NCBI RefSeq assembly: GCF_008064665.1
Contig: NZ_VRZA01000010.1
Location: forward strand, 1 to 64,000
Direction: 5' to 3'
DNA length: 64,000 nt
Source: Parahaliea maris
Lineage (GTDB): Bacteria > Pseudomonadota > Gammaproteobacteria > Pseudomonadales > Halieaceae
The notes beneath the pieces are model-generated. The model saw only the letters and a program-made list of their open reading frames with translations, was not told the DNA's origin and did not search any database. Below, piece by piece: positions 45,352-52,870 of this stretch. The position numbers were made by a program, and so were the translations under genes. Every line of letters begins with the position of its first letter. The stretch's first letter is position 1.

Positions 45352-46494
45352 TTAAACCGGAACAGCGCCGCTGCTGCGCAGCGCAGCCAGTTTTTCTGCG
45401 GTGTATCCCATTTCCGCCAGCACCGCTTCGGTATCGTGGCCCTGGGGCACGGCGGCGCTGGGCGTCGCTGGCTGGCTGCGACTGAACTTTGGCGCCGGCG
45501 CCGGCTGGGTCACCCCATCCACGGTGACAAAACTGCCACGGGCCTGGTTGTGGGGATGGCCCGGTGCCTCGGTCAATGACAGGATCGGGGCAAAACAGGC
45601 GTCTGTTCCCTCCAGCAGTTCACACCATTCGTCGCGGCTCTTCTGCCCGAAGATGGCGGCCAGTTGCTCCTTGCGCCGGGGCCATGCGTCGGTGGCGTGC
45701 TGTGGATAAAAGTCCGTCTGCTCGCCGCCGACAGCCTTGACCAGCATTGCATAGAACTGCGGCTCCAGTGGCCCAACAGACACGTACTGTGGCGCCTGGC
45801 CGGACTCGGTGAGGGTTTCGTAAACCTCGTAGAAGGGCGCCCCGGTGTCCAGCAGGTTGGTGCCGCGCTCCGTACTGTGCAGTCCCTGGGCATGCAGGCC
45901 GTAGAACACCGCCATCAGCGCGGCAGAACCTTCCACCATTGATGCATCTACTACCTGCCCCTGTCCGGAGCGGCTCTTTTCCAGCAGCGCGCTGAGGATG
46001 CCCAGGGCCAGGAACAGGCCGCCACCGCCGTAATCGCCCGCCAGGTTGAGCGGCGGCAGAGGGCGCTCGCCGGCCCGGCCAATGGCGTGCAGGGCGCCGG
46101 ACAGTGAGATGTAATTGATATCGTGGCCTGCCGCCTGGGCCAGGGGGCCGGTCTGCCCCCAGCCGGTGATGCGGCCGTACACCAGCCCCGGGTTGCGTTG
46201 CCGGCAGACCTCCGGGCCGAGTCCCAGGCGTTCCGCGACACCGGGCCGGAAGCCCTCGTAGATGGCGTCGGCGGACTCGCACAGGTCCAGTACCAGTTCC
46301 ACGCCTTCCGGTTGCTTGAGGTCGACACAGACCGAGCGGCGGTTGCGCATACAGACCGCGTCGTCCCGACTGCCGCCACCGGGGCGTTCGATGCTGATGA
46401 TTTCGGCGCCGAGGTCCGACAGCAGCATGCCGCAGAAGGGGCCGGGGCCGATACCGGTCAGTTCGATAATTCTGAATCCCTCTAATGGGCCCAT
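45352..46494 (-). CDS. CaiB/BaiF CoA-transferase or alpha-methylacyl-CoA racemase-like enzyme
   Basis: The 380-residue protein starts LEGFRIIELTGIGPGPFCGMLLSDLGAEI and has VYGRITGWGQTGPLAQAAGHDINYISLSG and a catalytic-type Asp in VVDASMVEGSAALM, a pattern typical of alpha-methylacyl-CoA racemases. Racemases convert (2R)- to (2S)-methylacyl-CoA so that beta-oxidation of branched chains can proceed; CoA-transferases share the fold. Palindrome A lies in the divergent region shared with the VOC gene. If it is a racemase, the island's substrate would contain alpha-methyl branches, as in isoprenoids or steroid side chains. Confidence 0.87.
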   Translation of the reverse strand: MGPLEGFRIIELTGIGPGPFCGMLLSDLGAEIISIERPGGGSRDDAVCMRNRRSVCVDLKQPEGVELVLDLCESADAIYEGFRPGVAERLGLGPEVCRQRNPGLVYGRITGWGQTGPLAQAAGHDINYISLSGALHAIGRAGERPLPPLNLAGDYGGGGLFLALGILSALLEKSRSGQGQVVDASMVEGSAALMAVFYGLHAQGLHSTERGTNLLDTGAPFYEVYETLTESGQAPQYVSVGPLEPQFYAMLVKAVGGEQTDFYPQHATDAWPRRKEQLAAIFGQKSRDEWCELLEGTDACFAPILSLTEAPGHPHNQARGSFVTVDGVTQPAPAPKFSRSQPATPSAAVPQGHDTEAVLAEMGYTAEKLAALRSSGAVPV

Positions 46495-46586
46495 AGCGTT
46501 GTGTCCTTTGTTATCGGGCTGTCTGTTTCGATGTGCTCAGTCCAGCCACTGCGTAGTACGGGGGAAATCACTGTGTGGATATCGAT

Positions 46587-46602
46587 TTTAATTCATATTA
46601 AA
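46587..46602. promoter_or_regulatory. Palindrome A, site 7
   Basis: TTTAATTCATATTAAA, an exact match, is followed by ATATTTTT (candidate -10 at 46604-46609) 99 bp before the VOC gene. It lies between the divergent racemase-like and VOC genes. Confidence 0.74.
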
Positions 46603-46701
46603 ATATTTTTAAATATGCTAATTTTATTTATGTAAGAATTCTATGGAGTGGGGTAGATCCCCGCTGCATGGGAATAACAACAGCGATTGCGGAGAACCCT
46701 C

Positions 46702-47391
46702 ATGATCAGACCTAATGCCCTGCACCACATCGCCATTTCCACCGGCGATATGAAAAAACAGATCGAATACTTCAGCGATGTACTGGGAATGGAGCTTATC
46801 GCCCTGTACTGGATGCACGGCGTGGAGAACGCCTGGCACGGATTCATGCGGCTGGGTGACGCCGCGGTGGCTTTTGTTTTCCTGCCGGAAAACGTGGGGC
46901 AGGAGATTGAAATTGGCCACACCCACCCCGGCAATGGCGGGGGACCGTCGGCGCCGGGAACCCTGCAGCATCTCGCCCTGAATGTAGATACCCAGGCAGA
47001 CCTGCTGGCCATGCGCGACCGTATCCGTTCACGAGGTGTTCCGGTCATGGGGCCGATTCACCACGGCCTGTGTACCTCGATCTATTTTGCGGGACCGGAA
47101 AATCTGGTGCTGGAGATTTCCACCAGTGACCAGGCGCAGCATCCGCTGGATCTCGACGGTACCTGGATCGATCCGGATGTGGTCAAACTTGCAGGTATTT
47201 CGGCGGAGGAACTGCACGCTTACCAGAATCCTGCGGAGTACGAGTCGCCCGCGGAGCCTGTAGCTCAACCGGAGTACGATCCGTCAAAACCCCATAACCT
47301 CTACCCGATGGAGAGGTACCTGAAAATGCTGGCGACGCCGGATGACGTGGTGACGGCGAGATCGAGCATTATCGACCCGCCGGAGAAGTAA
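46702..47391 (+). CDS. VOC-family protein with extended C-terminus
   Basis: The 229-residue protein has a VOC domain in its first 140 residues: ALHHIAISTGDMKKQIEYFSDVLGMELI with a metal-type His, LQHLALNVD with the second and FAGPENLVLEIS with the terminal Glu. A C-terminal tail of about 85 residues, rich in Pro and Glu (YQNPAEYESPAEPVAQPEYD), then ends KPHNLYPMERYLKMLATPDD. ATG 46702 follows GGAG. The function could be a lyase, epimerase or extradiol-type dioxygenase; the conserved metal set argues for an active enzyme. It is preceded by palindrome A. Confidence 0.82.
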   Translation: MIRPNALHHIAISTGDMKKQIEYFSDVLGMELIALYWMHGVENAWHGFMRLGDAAVAFVFLPENVGQEIEIGHTHPGNGGGPSAPGTLQHLALNVDTQADLLAMRDRIRSRGVPVMGPIHHGLCTSIYFAGPENLVLEISTSDQAQHPLDLDGTWIDPDVVKLAGISAEELHAYQNPAEYESPAEPVAQPEYDPSKPHNLYPMERYLKMLATPDDVVTARSSIIDPPEK

Positions 47392-47404
47392 TAGTATTGA
47401 GGCT

Positions 47405-47425
47405 GGCCGGGAACCTGTCCCGGCC
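47405..47425. terminator. Hairpin between convergent VOC and hydrolase genes
   Basis: GGCCGGGA-ACCTG-TCCCGGCC is an 8-bp perfect stem between two converging genes. There is no U-tract on either side. Confidence 0.45.
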
Positions 47426-47457
47426 GGCCGCGGTGTACTGTCACACCGCGGATTACC

Positions 47458-48642
47458 TCAGACGTCAAACCCCTTGCGCTGCAACCAGTCCTGTAGCAGC
47501 GCCGCTGCCTGGCGCCCCTGTTCGGGCTGGCTCTGGTAGTAGTGCGTGGCCCCCTGGATGTGATGCAGCTCCTTGTCGTCGTGGGCTACGCCGTCGTACA
47601 GGCGCTGGGCGTGGCTGGGCGTGCAGGCATCGTCGGCCGTGTTGTTGATGACCAGCACGGGTTTGCTGATGCTGGCAGCGCATTTGGGGCCGTCAGCATT
47701 GGCATCGTCGTAGCTCCACTGTGACAGCCAGCTGCGCAGGGTGGAGGCGCGAGCGAGGCCCACCGGGCTCATGTTGACGATTTTCGGGACGCCCAGGTAG
47801 CACCAGTTCGGTTTGCGGTCGTTGGGGTCGATCGTCGGGTCGAGCCAGCGTGGGTCGGCCATAGTGCCGTGCACCGTGAACGCGAACTCCTCGTTCTCGC
47901 GGCCGGCGGACTGCAACCAGTTCAGTTTGTCCTTGACCCAGGCGGTAATCTTGCGGTTCCTCGCAATTTGCGCGGCGCGGTATTTCTCGACAAATGCCGC
48001 GGAGAAGGGCGCAACGTGTTCTCCTGAGTAGATGTCGAGTTCCGGGTCCCGGTTATAGGGATCCAGTTCATCGACAATGGAGGCATCCACCCACTCGGTA
48101 AAGGTGCCGTGACGCGAGACATGCGCCGCCATGAAAATGACGCCGTCCGCCGGAGTCAACCCGACCTTTGTAAGGTCGATACCGCCACCGCAGGGTGAGC
48201 AGGTCACGGAGGGCGATTCTGCCTGAGCCTGGTAGTAGGCGGTCAGCGAGCCGCCGCCGCTCCACCCGAGCAACACCACCTTCTTGTAGCCCAGCGTTTC
48301 CCGGGCATAGTTCACTACGGCGCCGAGATCGGAGACCACTTTTTCCATATTCAGGGCGTTGTCGACACCGCGATAGCGGCTGTCCGCACCGATAACGTGG
48401 AGCCCCTGCTCTGCGAGGTAGCGCATGACCGGCAGGCGACCGGTACCACCAATCGGGTGCATGCTGATCAGCACCGTATCCGAGGCTTTGTGCGGCTGGT
48501 AATGGAACCCGCCGAGGCTGACCCAGCCCACGGCGCCGCCGTAGGTATCCTTGAAGGCCGCTTCTTCCTGGTAGGCGAGGAAGATGGGTTTGATGTCGTA
48601 GGTGTCGCAGTTTGCTGGCTGGGAAATCAATTTCTGGCGCAT
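47458..48642 (-). CDS. Alpha/beta hydrolase (paralogue of the gene at 34633)
   Basis: The 394-residue protein is clearly homologous over its length to the hydrolase at 34633-35808. Shared segments include the GWSGGGS elbow (Ser near residue 128), DSRYRGVDNALNMEKVVSDLGA, the insert with RDPELDIYSGEHVAP, and GTMADPRWLDPTIDPNDRKPNW. The catalytic-type His is in GATHYYQSQ. ATG 48642 has CGGAG upstream. It is the last gene of a seven-gene minus-strand operon with an acyl-CoA dehydrogenase, kinase, SDR and thiolase. A hydrolase at this point may cleave an ester, lactone or thioester of the pathway. Confidence 0.85.
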   Translation of the reverse strand: MRQKLISQPANCDTYDIKPIFLAYQEEAAFKDTYGGAVGWVSLGGFHYQPHKASDTVLISMHPIGGTGRLPVMRYLAEQGLHVIGADSRYRGVDNALNMEKVVSDLGAVVNYARETLGYKKVVLLGWSGGGSLTAYYQAQAESPSVTCSPCGGGIDLTKVGLTPADGVIFMAAHVSRHGTFTEWVDASIVDELDPYNRDPELDIYSGEHVAPFSAAFVEKYRAAQIARNRKITAWVKDKLNWLQSAGRENEEFAFTVHGTMADPRWLDPTIDPNDRKPNWCYLGVPKIVNMSPVGLARASTLRSWLSQWSYDDANADGPKCAASISKPVLVINNTADDACTPSHAQRLYDGVAHDDKELHHIQGATHYYQSQPEQGRQAAALLQDWLQRKGFDV

Positions 48643-48682
48643 GACCAACTCCGGTTAATTGTTATAGAGAGCGTGTTGCAAC

Positions 48683-49918
48683 TTACACTCGCTCGATAAT
48701 GATGGCGGGTGCCATGCCACCGGCGGCGCACATGGTGACCAGCCCGAACTGCTTGTCCTGGCGTTCCAGTTCGTCGAGCACGGTGCCGATCAGCAGGCAG
48801 CCGGTGGCGCCGATGGGGTGGCCCAGCGCCATGGCGCCGCCATTGACGTTGACCTTGCTGCGGTCGAGATCGAGTTCGCGGATGAAGCGCTCGGAGACCA
48901 CGGCGAAGGCCTCGTTGATTTCGAACAGGTCGATGTCGGCGACGCTGAGTCCTGCGCGCTCCAGTACGCGTTTGGCGGCATTGACCGGTGCATTGAGCAT
49001 CAGCGTCGGACAGTCGCCCATGTTGGCCATGGCGCGTACTTTGGCGCGAGGCTTCATGCCGTGGGTTTTGGCATAGTCGCCGGAGGCGAGCAGGATGGCG
49101 CCGGCGCCATCGACCACGCCGGACGAGTTGCCCGCATGGTGTACGTGCTGGATTTCCAGGTCCGGATACTTCTGCCAGACCATCTGGCGGTAGGTGGTAC
49201 CCTTCTCGTCCAGGGGAATGTCCGCCATTTTACCGAAGGACGCATTCAGTTCTGCCAGGCCTTCAAGGGTGGTTTGCGGGCGCGGGAATTCTTCCCTGTC
49301 CAGCACCAGGTCGCCGTTCACGTCGTAGACGGGCACCAGGCTTTTGGCAAAGCGGTTTTCTGCAATGGCCGCAGCGGCTTTCTGCTGGGAGTCGTAGGCG
49401 GCCGCGTCCAGTTGTTCCCGGCTGAAGCCTTCCAGGGTGGCGATCACGTCGGCGCAGATGCCCTGGTGGGGTTGCGGGTGGATGGTCCGCAGCGCCTCGT
49501 TGCCGTTATCCAGGAAGGGGCTGGCTGGCTGGTCTTCCTCGACGTAGGTGGACATCATTTCCGCGCCGCCACCGATCGCCAGGGCTTCTGTGCCGGACAT
49601 GATGTTCATGGCGGCCAGGCTGACCGAGGTGATACCGGAGCCGCAAAAACGGTCCAGGGTTACCGCCGAGGAGCGGATATCGTAACCCGCTTCCAGGGAG
49701 GCCATTCTGGCGAGGTCGGCGCTCTGGCGGCCGCGCTGGGCACTGGTTCCGAAAACAATGTCGCCGACTTCGGCAGTATCGAAATCGTTGCGCTGTTGCA
49801 GGGCGGCGAGCACGACTGCGCCAAGATGATGGGGGTGCTGGCCCGCGAGGGCGCCCTTGCCTTTCTTGCCGATACCGCGAGGGGTGCGACAGGCATCGAT
49901 GATGTAAGCCTCATTCAT
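48683..49918 (-). CDS. Thiolase (acetyl-CoA acyltransferase)
   Basis: The 411-residue thiolase has the acyl-accepting Cys in LDRFCGSG (C92), the His loop GHPIGATG and the second Cys in VTMCAAGGMAPA. The NEAF motif (FEINEAFAV) is intact. All four active-site regions of degradative thiolases are therefore present, and it should release acetyl-CoA or propionyl-CoA from a 3-ketoacyl-CoA. It follows the SDR by 68 bp in the seven-gene operon, so the SDR/thiolase pair would complete a beta-oxidation cycle. Confidence 0.93.
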   Translation of the reverse strand: MNEAYIIDACRTPRGIGKKGKGALAGQHPHHLGAVVLAALQQRNDFDTAEVGDIVFGTSAQRGRQSADLARMASLEAGYDIRSSAVTLDRFCGSGITSVSLAAMNIMSGTEALAIGGGAEMMSTYVEEDQPASPFLDNGNEALRTIHPQPHQGICADVIATLEGFSREQLDAAAYDSQQKAAAAIAENRFAKSLVPVYDVNGDLVLDREEFPRPQTTLEGLAELNASFGKMADIPLDEKGTTYRQMVWQKYPDLEIQHVHHAGNSSGVVDGAGAILLASGDYAKTHGMKPRAKVRAMANMGDCPTLMLNAPVNAAKRVLERAGLSVADIDLFEINEAFAVVSERFIRELDLDRSKVNVNGGAMALGHPIGATGCLLIGTVLDELERQDKQFGLVTMCAAGGMAPAIIIERV

Positions 49919-49986
49919 AGCATATGTCCTGAAATCGTTGGGTAGTGGTTATCTGGAGCAAAGATCGCTGCGGAACAGGGTGACCG

Positions 49987-50766
49987 TTACTTGGGCGGCA
50001 TACGGATACCACCGTCCATGCGGATAACCTCGGCGTTCATGTAGGGGTTGGTGATGCACTCCATGACGGTGAATGCCAGTTCTTCCCCGCGCCCCAGGCG
50101 CTTGGGAAACAGTACCGATTCACCCAGTTTCGCCTTCCAGGCTTCTGCCGCTTCGCCTTCGCCGTAGATGGGGGTGTCGATGAGGCCGGGCGCAATCGTG
50201 TTCAGGCGCACGCCGATAGAGCTGAGGTCACGGGCGATGGGCAGGGTCATACCCACAATGCCGCCCTTGGACGCGGAATAGGAGGCCTGGCCGATCTGTC
50301 CGTCGAAGGCGGCGGCCGAGGCCATGTTGACGATGGCGCCGCGGCTGCCGTCAGCATCCATGGGCTCGGTTTTGGACATGGCCGCCGCGGCCCGGCTCAA
50401 CACGTTGAAGGTGCCGATCAGGTTGACCTTCACCACAAAGGTGAATTTATCGAGATCCATGGGCGCGCCGTCACGGTCAACGGTGCGGGCCGGAGCGGCA
50501 AGTCCCGCTGAATTGACGCAGGCCCGCAGGGGGCCGAGAGCGACAGCCGCGGCGACCGCCGCATCGGCATCCTCGGTGCTGGTGACATCGCATTTGACGA
50601 ACACGCCGCCGATTTCCTCGGCCACTTGCTTGCCGCGCTCTTCATTGAGGTCGGCGATAACGACCCTGGAGCCGGCTGCGGCCAGCTGGCGTGCAGTGGC
50701 CTCGCCGATGCCTGATGCACCGCCGGTGACGATGGACGAACTTCCTTCGAGATTGACACGTGGCAT
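49987..50766 (-). CDS. SDR, 3-hydroxyacyl-CoA dehydrogenase (HSD10-like)
   Basis: The 259-residue SDR has the loop TGGASGIGEATARQLA (about residues 15-30), NSAGLAAPART in the substrate loop and the catalytic set in MASAAAFDGQIGQASYSASKGG (Tyr near 164). The IADLNEER after beta2 with its Asp favours NAD. The pattern NSAG...ARTVDRDGAPMDLDKF is typical of the type II 3-hydroxyacyl-CoA dehydrogenase group. ATG 50766 follows AGAGGAAA. Its place before a thiolase gene supports a role in beta-oxidation. Confidence 0.9.
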   Translation of the reverse strand: MPRVNLEGSSSIVTGGASGIGEATARQLAAAGSRVVIADLNEERGKQVAEEIGGVFVKCDVTSTEDADAAVAAAVALGPLRACVNSAGLAAPARTVDRDGAPMDLDKFTFVVKVNLIGTFNVLSRAAAAMSKTEPMDADGSRGAIVNMASAAAFDGQIGQASYSASKGGIVGMTLPIARDLSSIGVRLNTIAPGLIDTPIYGEGEAAEAWKAKLGESVLFPKRLGRGEELAFTVMECITNPYMNAEVIRMDGGIRMPPK

Positions 50767-50852
50767 GGGTATTTCCTCTTATGGGGACTGCGGTGGTGCC
50801 AGGGCGATGGCTGCGCGCCCCGACAGTGGATGAAGTATGGAACAGTGTCTGG

Positions 50853-51419
50853 TCATTGTCCGCGGCCGCTCCACATGCGTCTCAGGACATCGTCCTTGAC
50901 CACCCAGTGGTGGTAGAGACTGGCGCCGATATGGACCGCCACCAGGACTGCGGCGACATTGCCCAGCCAGATGTGGACTTTCAGGATGCTGTCCGCCAGT
51001 GGCCGGTTTTCGCCGGGAAACTGGGGCAGGTACCACAGCTCGAACAGTTTCACCGGATAGTTGCCGATGTCGGAGCCGATCAGGCCCGACGCCCCGAGCA
51101 CCAGTATCAGCCCGTAGAGGCTCCAGTGGCTCAGGTGGGAAGAGGCCCGCATCCACACCGGCATCGTTGCGGGCAGCACTGGCGGTGGAGAGCGGAAGCG
51201 GTGATAGAGGCGGTAGAAAACCAGGGCGAATACCAGCGTGCCGAAGGTCTTGTGCCAGTAAATCACCTCGCCAAACTTGAGGTAGTCGGCCTTGTTGTTG
51301 CGGTAGTCGAGGGTGCCGAAGTACAGGCCGATCACCAGCGCGATGATGAAGCACAGGGCCGACAACCAGTGCAGGATGCGCGCGGTCTTGTCATAGCCGC
51401 CGGATTGAGGGTGGTTCAT
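50853..51419 (-). CDS. Cytochrome b561-type membrane protein
   Basis: The 188-residue protein has four predicted helices with His residues at the positions expected for two b-hemes: ILHWLSAL (helix 1), YWHKTFGTLVF (helix 2), SHLSHWSLYGLILV (helix 3) and VHIWLGNVAAVLVAVHIGASLYHHWV (helix 4). Such proteins pass electrons between quinol and periplasmic or membrane acceptors. Its presence inside a beta-oxidation-like operon, between the SDR and DUF6285 genes, is unusual. Confidence 0.88.
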   Translation of the reverse strand: MNHPQSGGYDKTARILHWLSALCFIIALVIGLYFGTLDYRNNKADYLKFGEVIYWHKTFGTLVFALVFYRLYHRFRSPPPVLPATMPVWMRASSHLSHWSLYGLILVLGASGLIGSDIGNYPVKLFELWYLPQFPGENRPLADSILKVHIWLGNVAAVLVAVHIGASLYHHWVVKDDVLRRMWSGRGQ

Positions 51420-51449
51420 TGTGGGGTTCCCTGTGTCGGGTCGGGGCGC

Positions 51450-51845
51450 TCAGTAGTTGCTGAAGCGCCCGTTTTCCAGGTACTCGCAGTACGTCGCATA
51501 ACGCGGATTGTCGATGGCGATCTTGTCGAGCGTGGTGCTGAGGAAATGCTCCATCAGCGCCTGGGGGGCGTCGTCGTAGCGGCCTGCGCGAATACGCTCG
51601 ATCAGGCTGGCGTTGAGGCTGTCGACATCGCCGTCTTCCCCCAGCAGGCTGGCAAGGCGCTCCTGCTCGGCGTCGATCATGGCGTCGCCGCGCTCCAGTT
51701 CGCGCTCGACAATTTTCAGGATGTTGATGGACACCCGGCTCTGGTAGATCAGGTTCTTGTCGTCGAGGTTGGGCAGGAACTGCTCTTCCAGCATTTCCCG
51801 CACACTCGCTATCAGTTCACTGCGGTCCGGTCGGTTGATAGGCAT
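51450..51845 (-). CDS. DUF6285 protein, LvaB-like kinase partner
   Basis: The 131-residue acidic, mostly helical protein has RPDRSELIASVREMLEEQFLP at the start and VSINILKIVERELERG in the middle, consistent with DUF6285. It lies between the phosphotransferase gene (20 bp upstream) and the cytochrome gene. In the Pseudomonas putida levulinate operon a small protein (LvaB) encoded beside the kinase LvaA is needed for 4-hydroxyacyl-CoA phosphorylation. By size and place this protein may do the same; the homology is my inference. Confidence 0.7.
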   Translation of the reverse strand: MPINRPDRSELIASVREMLEEQFLPNLDDKNLIYQSRVSINILKIVERELERGDAMIDAEQERLASLLGEDGDVDSLNASLIERIRAGRYDDAPQALMEHFLSTTLDKIAIDNPRYATYCEYLENGRFSNY

Positions 51846-51865
51846 GGTCTGGTCTCCCTGTTGGC

Positions 51866-52858
51866 TCAGCGCGCACGCGGGTCGCTGAGCAGCGACAGCA
51901 GGTCAATTTCGGTTTCGGACACCCGGCGGCCAATGGCCGCGCGGTTGACGGAGCGGTCGATGCCCTTCAGGTGCACCCCGGTCTGGTAGAGGCAGATCAG
52001 GCCCCACTTGAGCACCCCGAGGACTTCCCAGAAGTACACGGATTCCTCGTTCAACTCGCCGCCGGCCTCGCGATAGCCCCGGTAGAGGTCCTCGCGGGTG
52101 CCGAAGCCGCCCACCGGCAGCTCCCGATTGCCAAAGCGCCAGGAGTTCACGCACAGCCAGCCCAGGTCCTCCATGGGGTCGCCGAGGTGAGCCAGCTCCC
52201 AGTCCAGTATGGAAACAATGCCGGTCTCGTCCACCATCAGGTTGCCGTTGCGGTAATCGGCGTGAACCAGCGTCTTGCGAGCGCCCTGTGGCGCCCTGCG
52301 TTGCAACCAGCGGAAGGTGAAGTCGAACAGCGGAACCTGTTCGCCAAAGCTGGCGTAAAAGCGCTCCAGCGCAGCCAGCTGGGGTTCTACGCTCAGGTCC
52401 GGCAGGAAGTCGAGGGCCTCCACCGGAACCCGGTGAATGTCCGCGAGCAGCTTGCCGCTCTGGGCGGCCATGCCGGCACGGGCCTGGGCGTAGCGGTCCT
52501 GGCGCAGGATCTTCTGGGGGATGGTTTCGCCTTCCACCAGTTTCATGACGAAGCCCTCGCCGAGCTCATCCTCCGGTTCGATAACCAGGATGATCTCCGG
52601 GGCCAGCACGCCGTGGGCCACGGCGTGGGATTGCACGAGGGCTTCCATGCGCTTGTCGATGCCCATTTCGAACTGGTCGCCACCGTGGGCCAGGCGCAGG
52701 ATATAGTCCTCGGCAGCGCCGCCGCGGTGCAGGGTGAAGCGCCAGGTCTGGGCGGCGGAACCTCCCGTCAGCAGACGCAGGCCGTCGACCCGGTAATCCC
52801 CGGAGACGGTGCGGGTAAGGGCTTTGGTGAGCCGTTCCTGAACGAGTTGCTTGTCCAT
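51866..52858 (-). CDS. Phosphotransferase-family acyl-CoA kinase, LvaA/ACAD10-kinase-like
   Basis: The 330-residue APH-fold kinase has the N-lobe LTGGSAAQTWRFTLH and conserved EDYILRLAHG. The catalytic motif is LVHADYRNGNLMVDE (HxDxxxxN, about residues 196-210) and the metal segment is ILDWELAHLGDPMEDLGWL. Relatives in ACAD10/ACAD11 and LvaA phosphorylate the 4-hydroxyl of 4-hydroxyacyl-CoA, after which an acyl-CoA-dehydrogenase-like enzyme removes the phosphate. Here the kinase gene sits 12 bp after an acyl-CoA dehydrogenase gene and 20 bp before a DUF6285 gene, matching that system. Confidence 0.9.
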   Translation of the reverse strand: MDKQLVQERLTKALTRTVSGDYRVDGLRLLTGGSAAQTWRFTLHRGGAAEDYILRLAHGGDQFEMGIDKRMEALVQSHAVAHGVLAPEIILVIEPEDELGEGFVMKLVEGETIPQKILRQDRYAQARAGMAAQSGKLLADIHRVPVEALDFLPDLSVEPQLAALERFYASFGEQVPLFDFTFRWLQRRAPQGARKTLVHADYRNGNLMVDETGIVSILDWELAHLGDPMEDLGWLCVNSWRFGNRELPVGGFGTREDLYRGYREAGGELNEESVYFWEVLGVLKWGLICLYQTGVHLKGIDRSVNRAAIGRRVSETEIDLLSLLSDPRAR

Positions 52859-52870
52859 GATATCGCCGCG

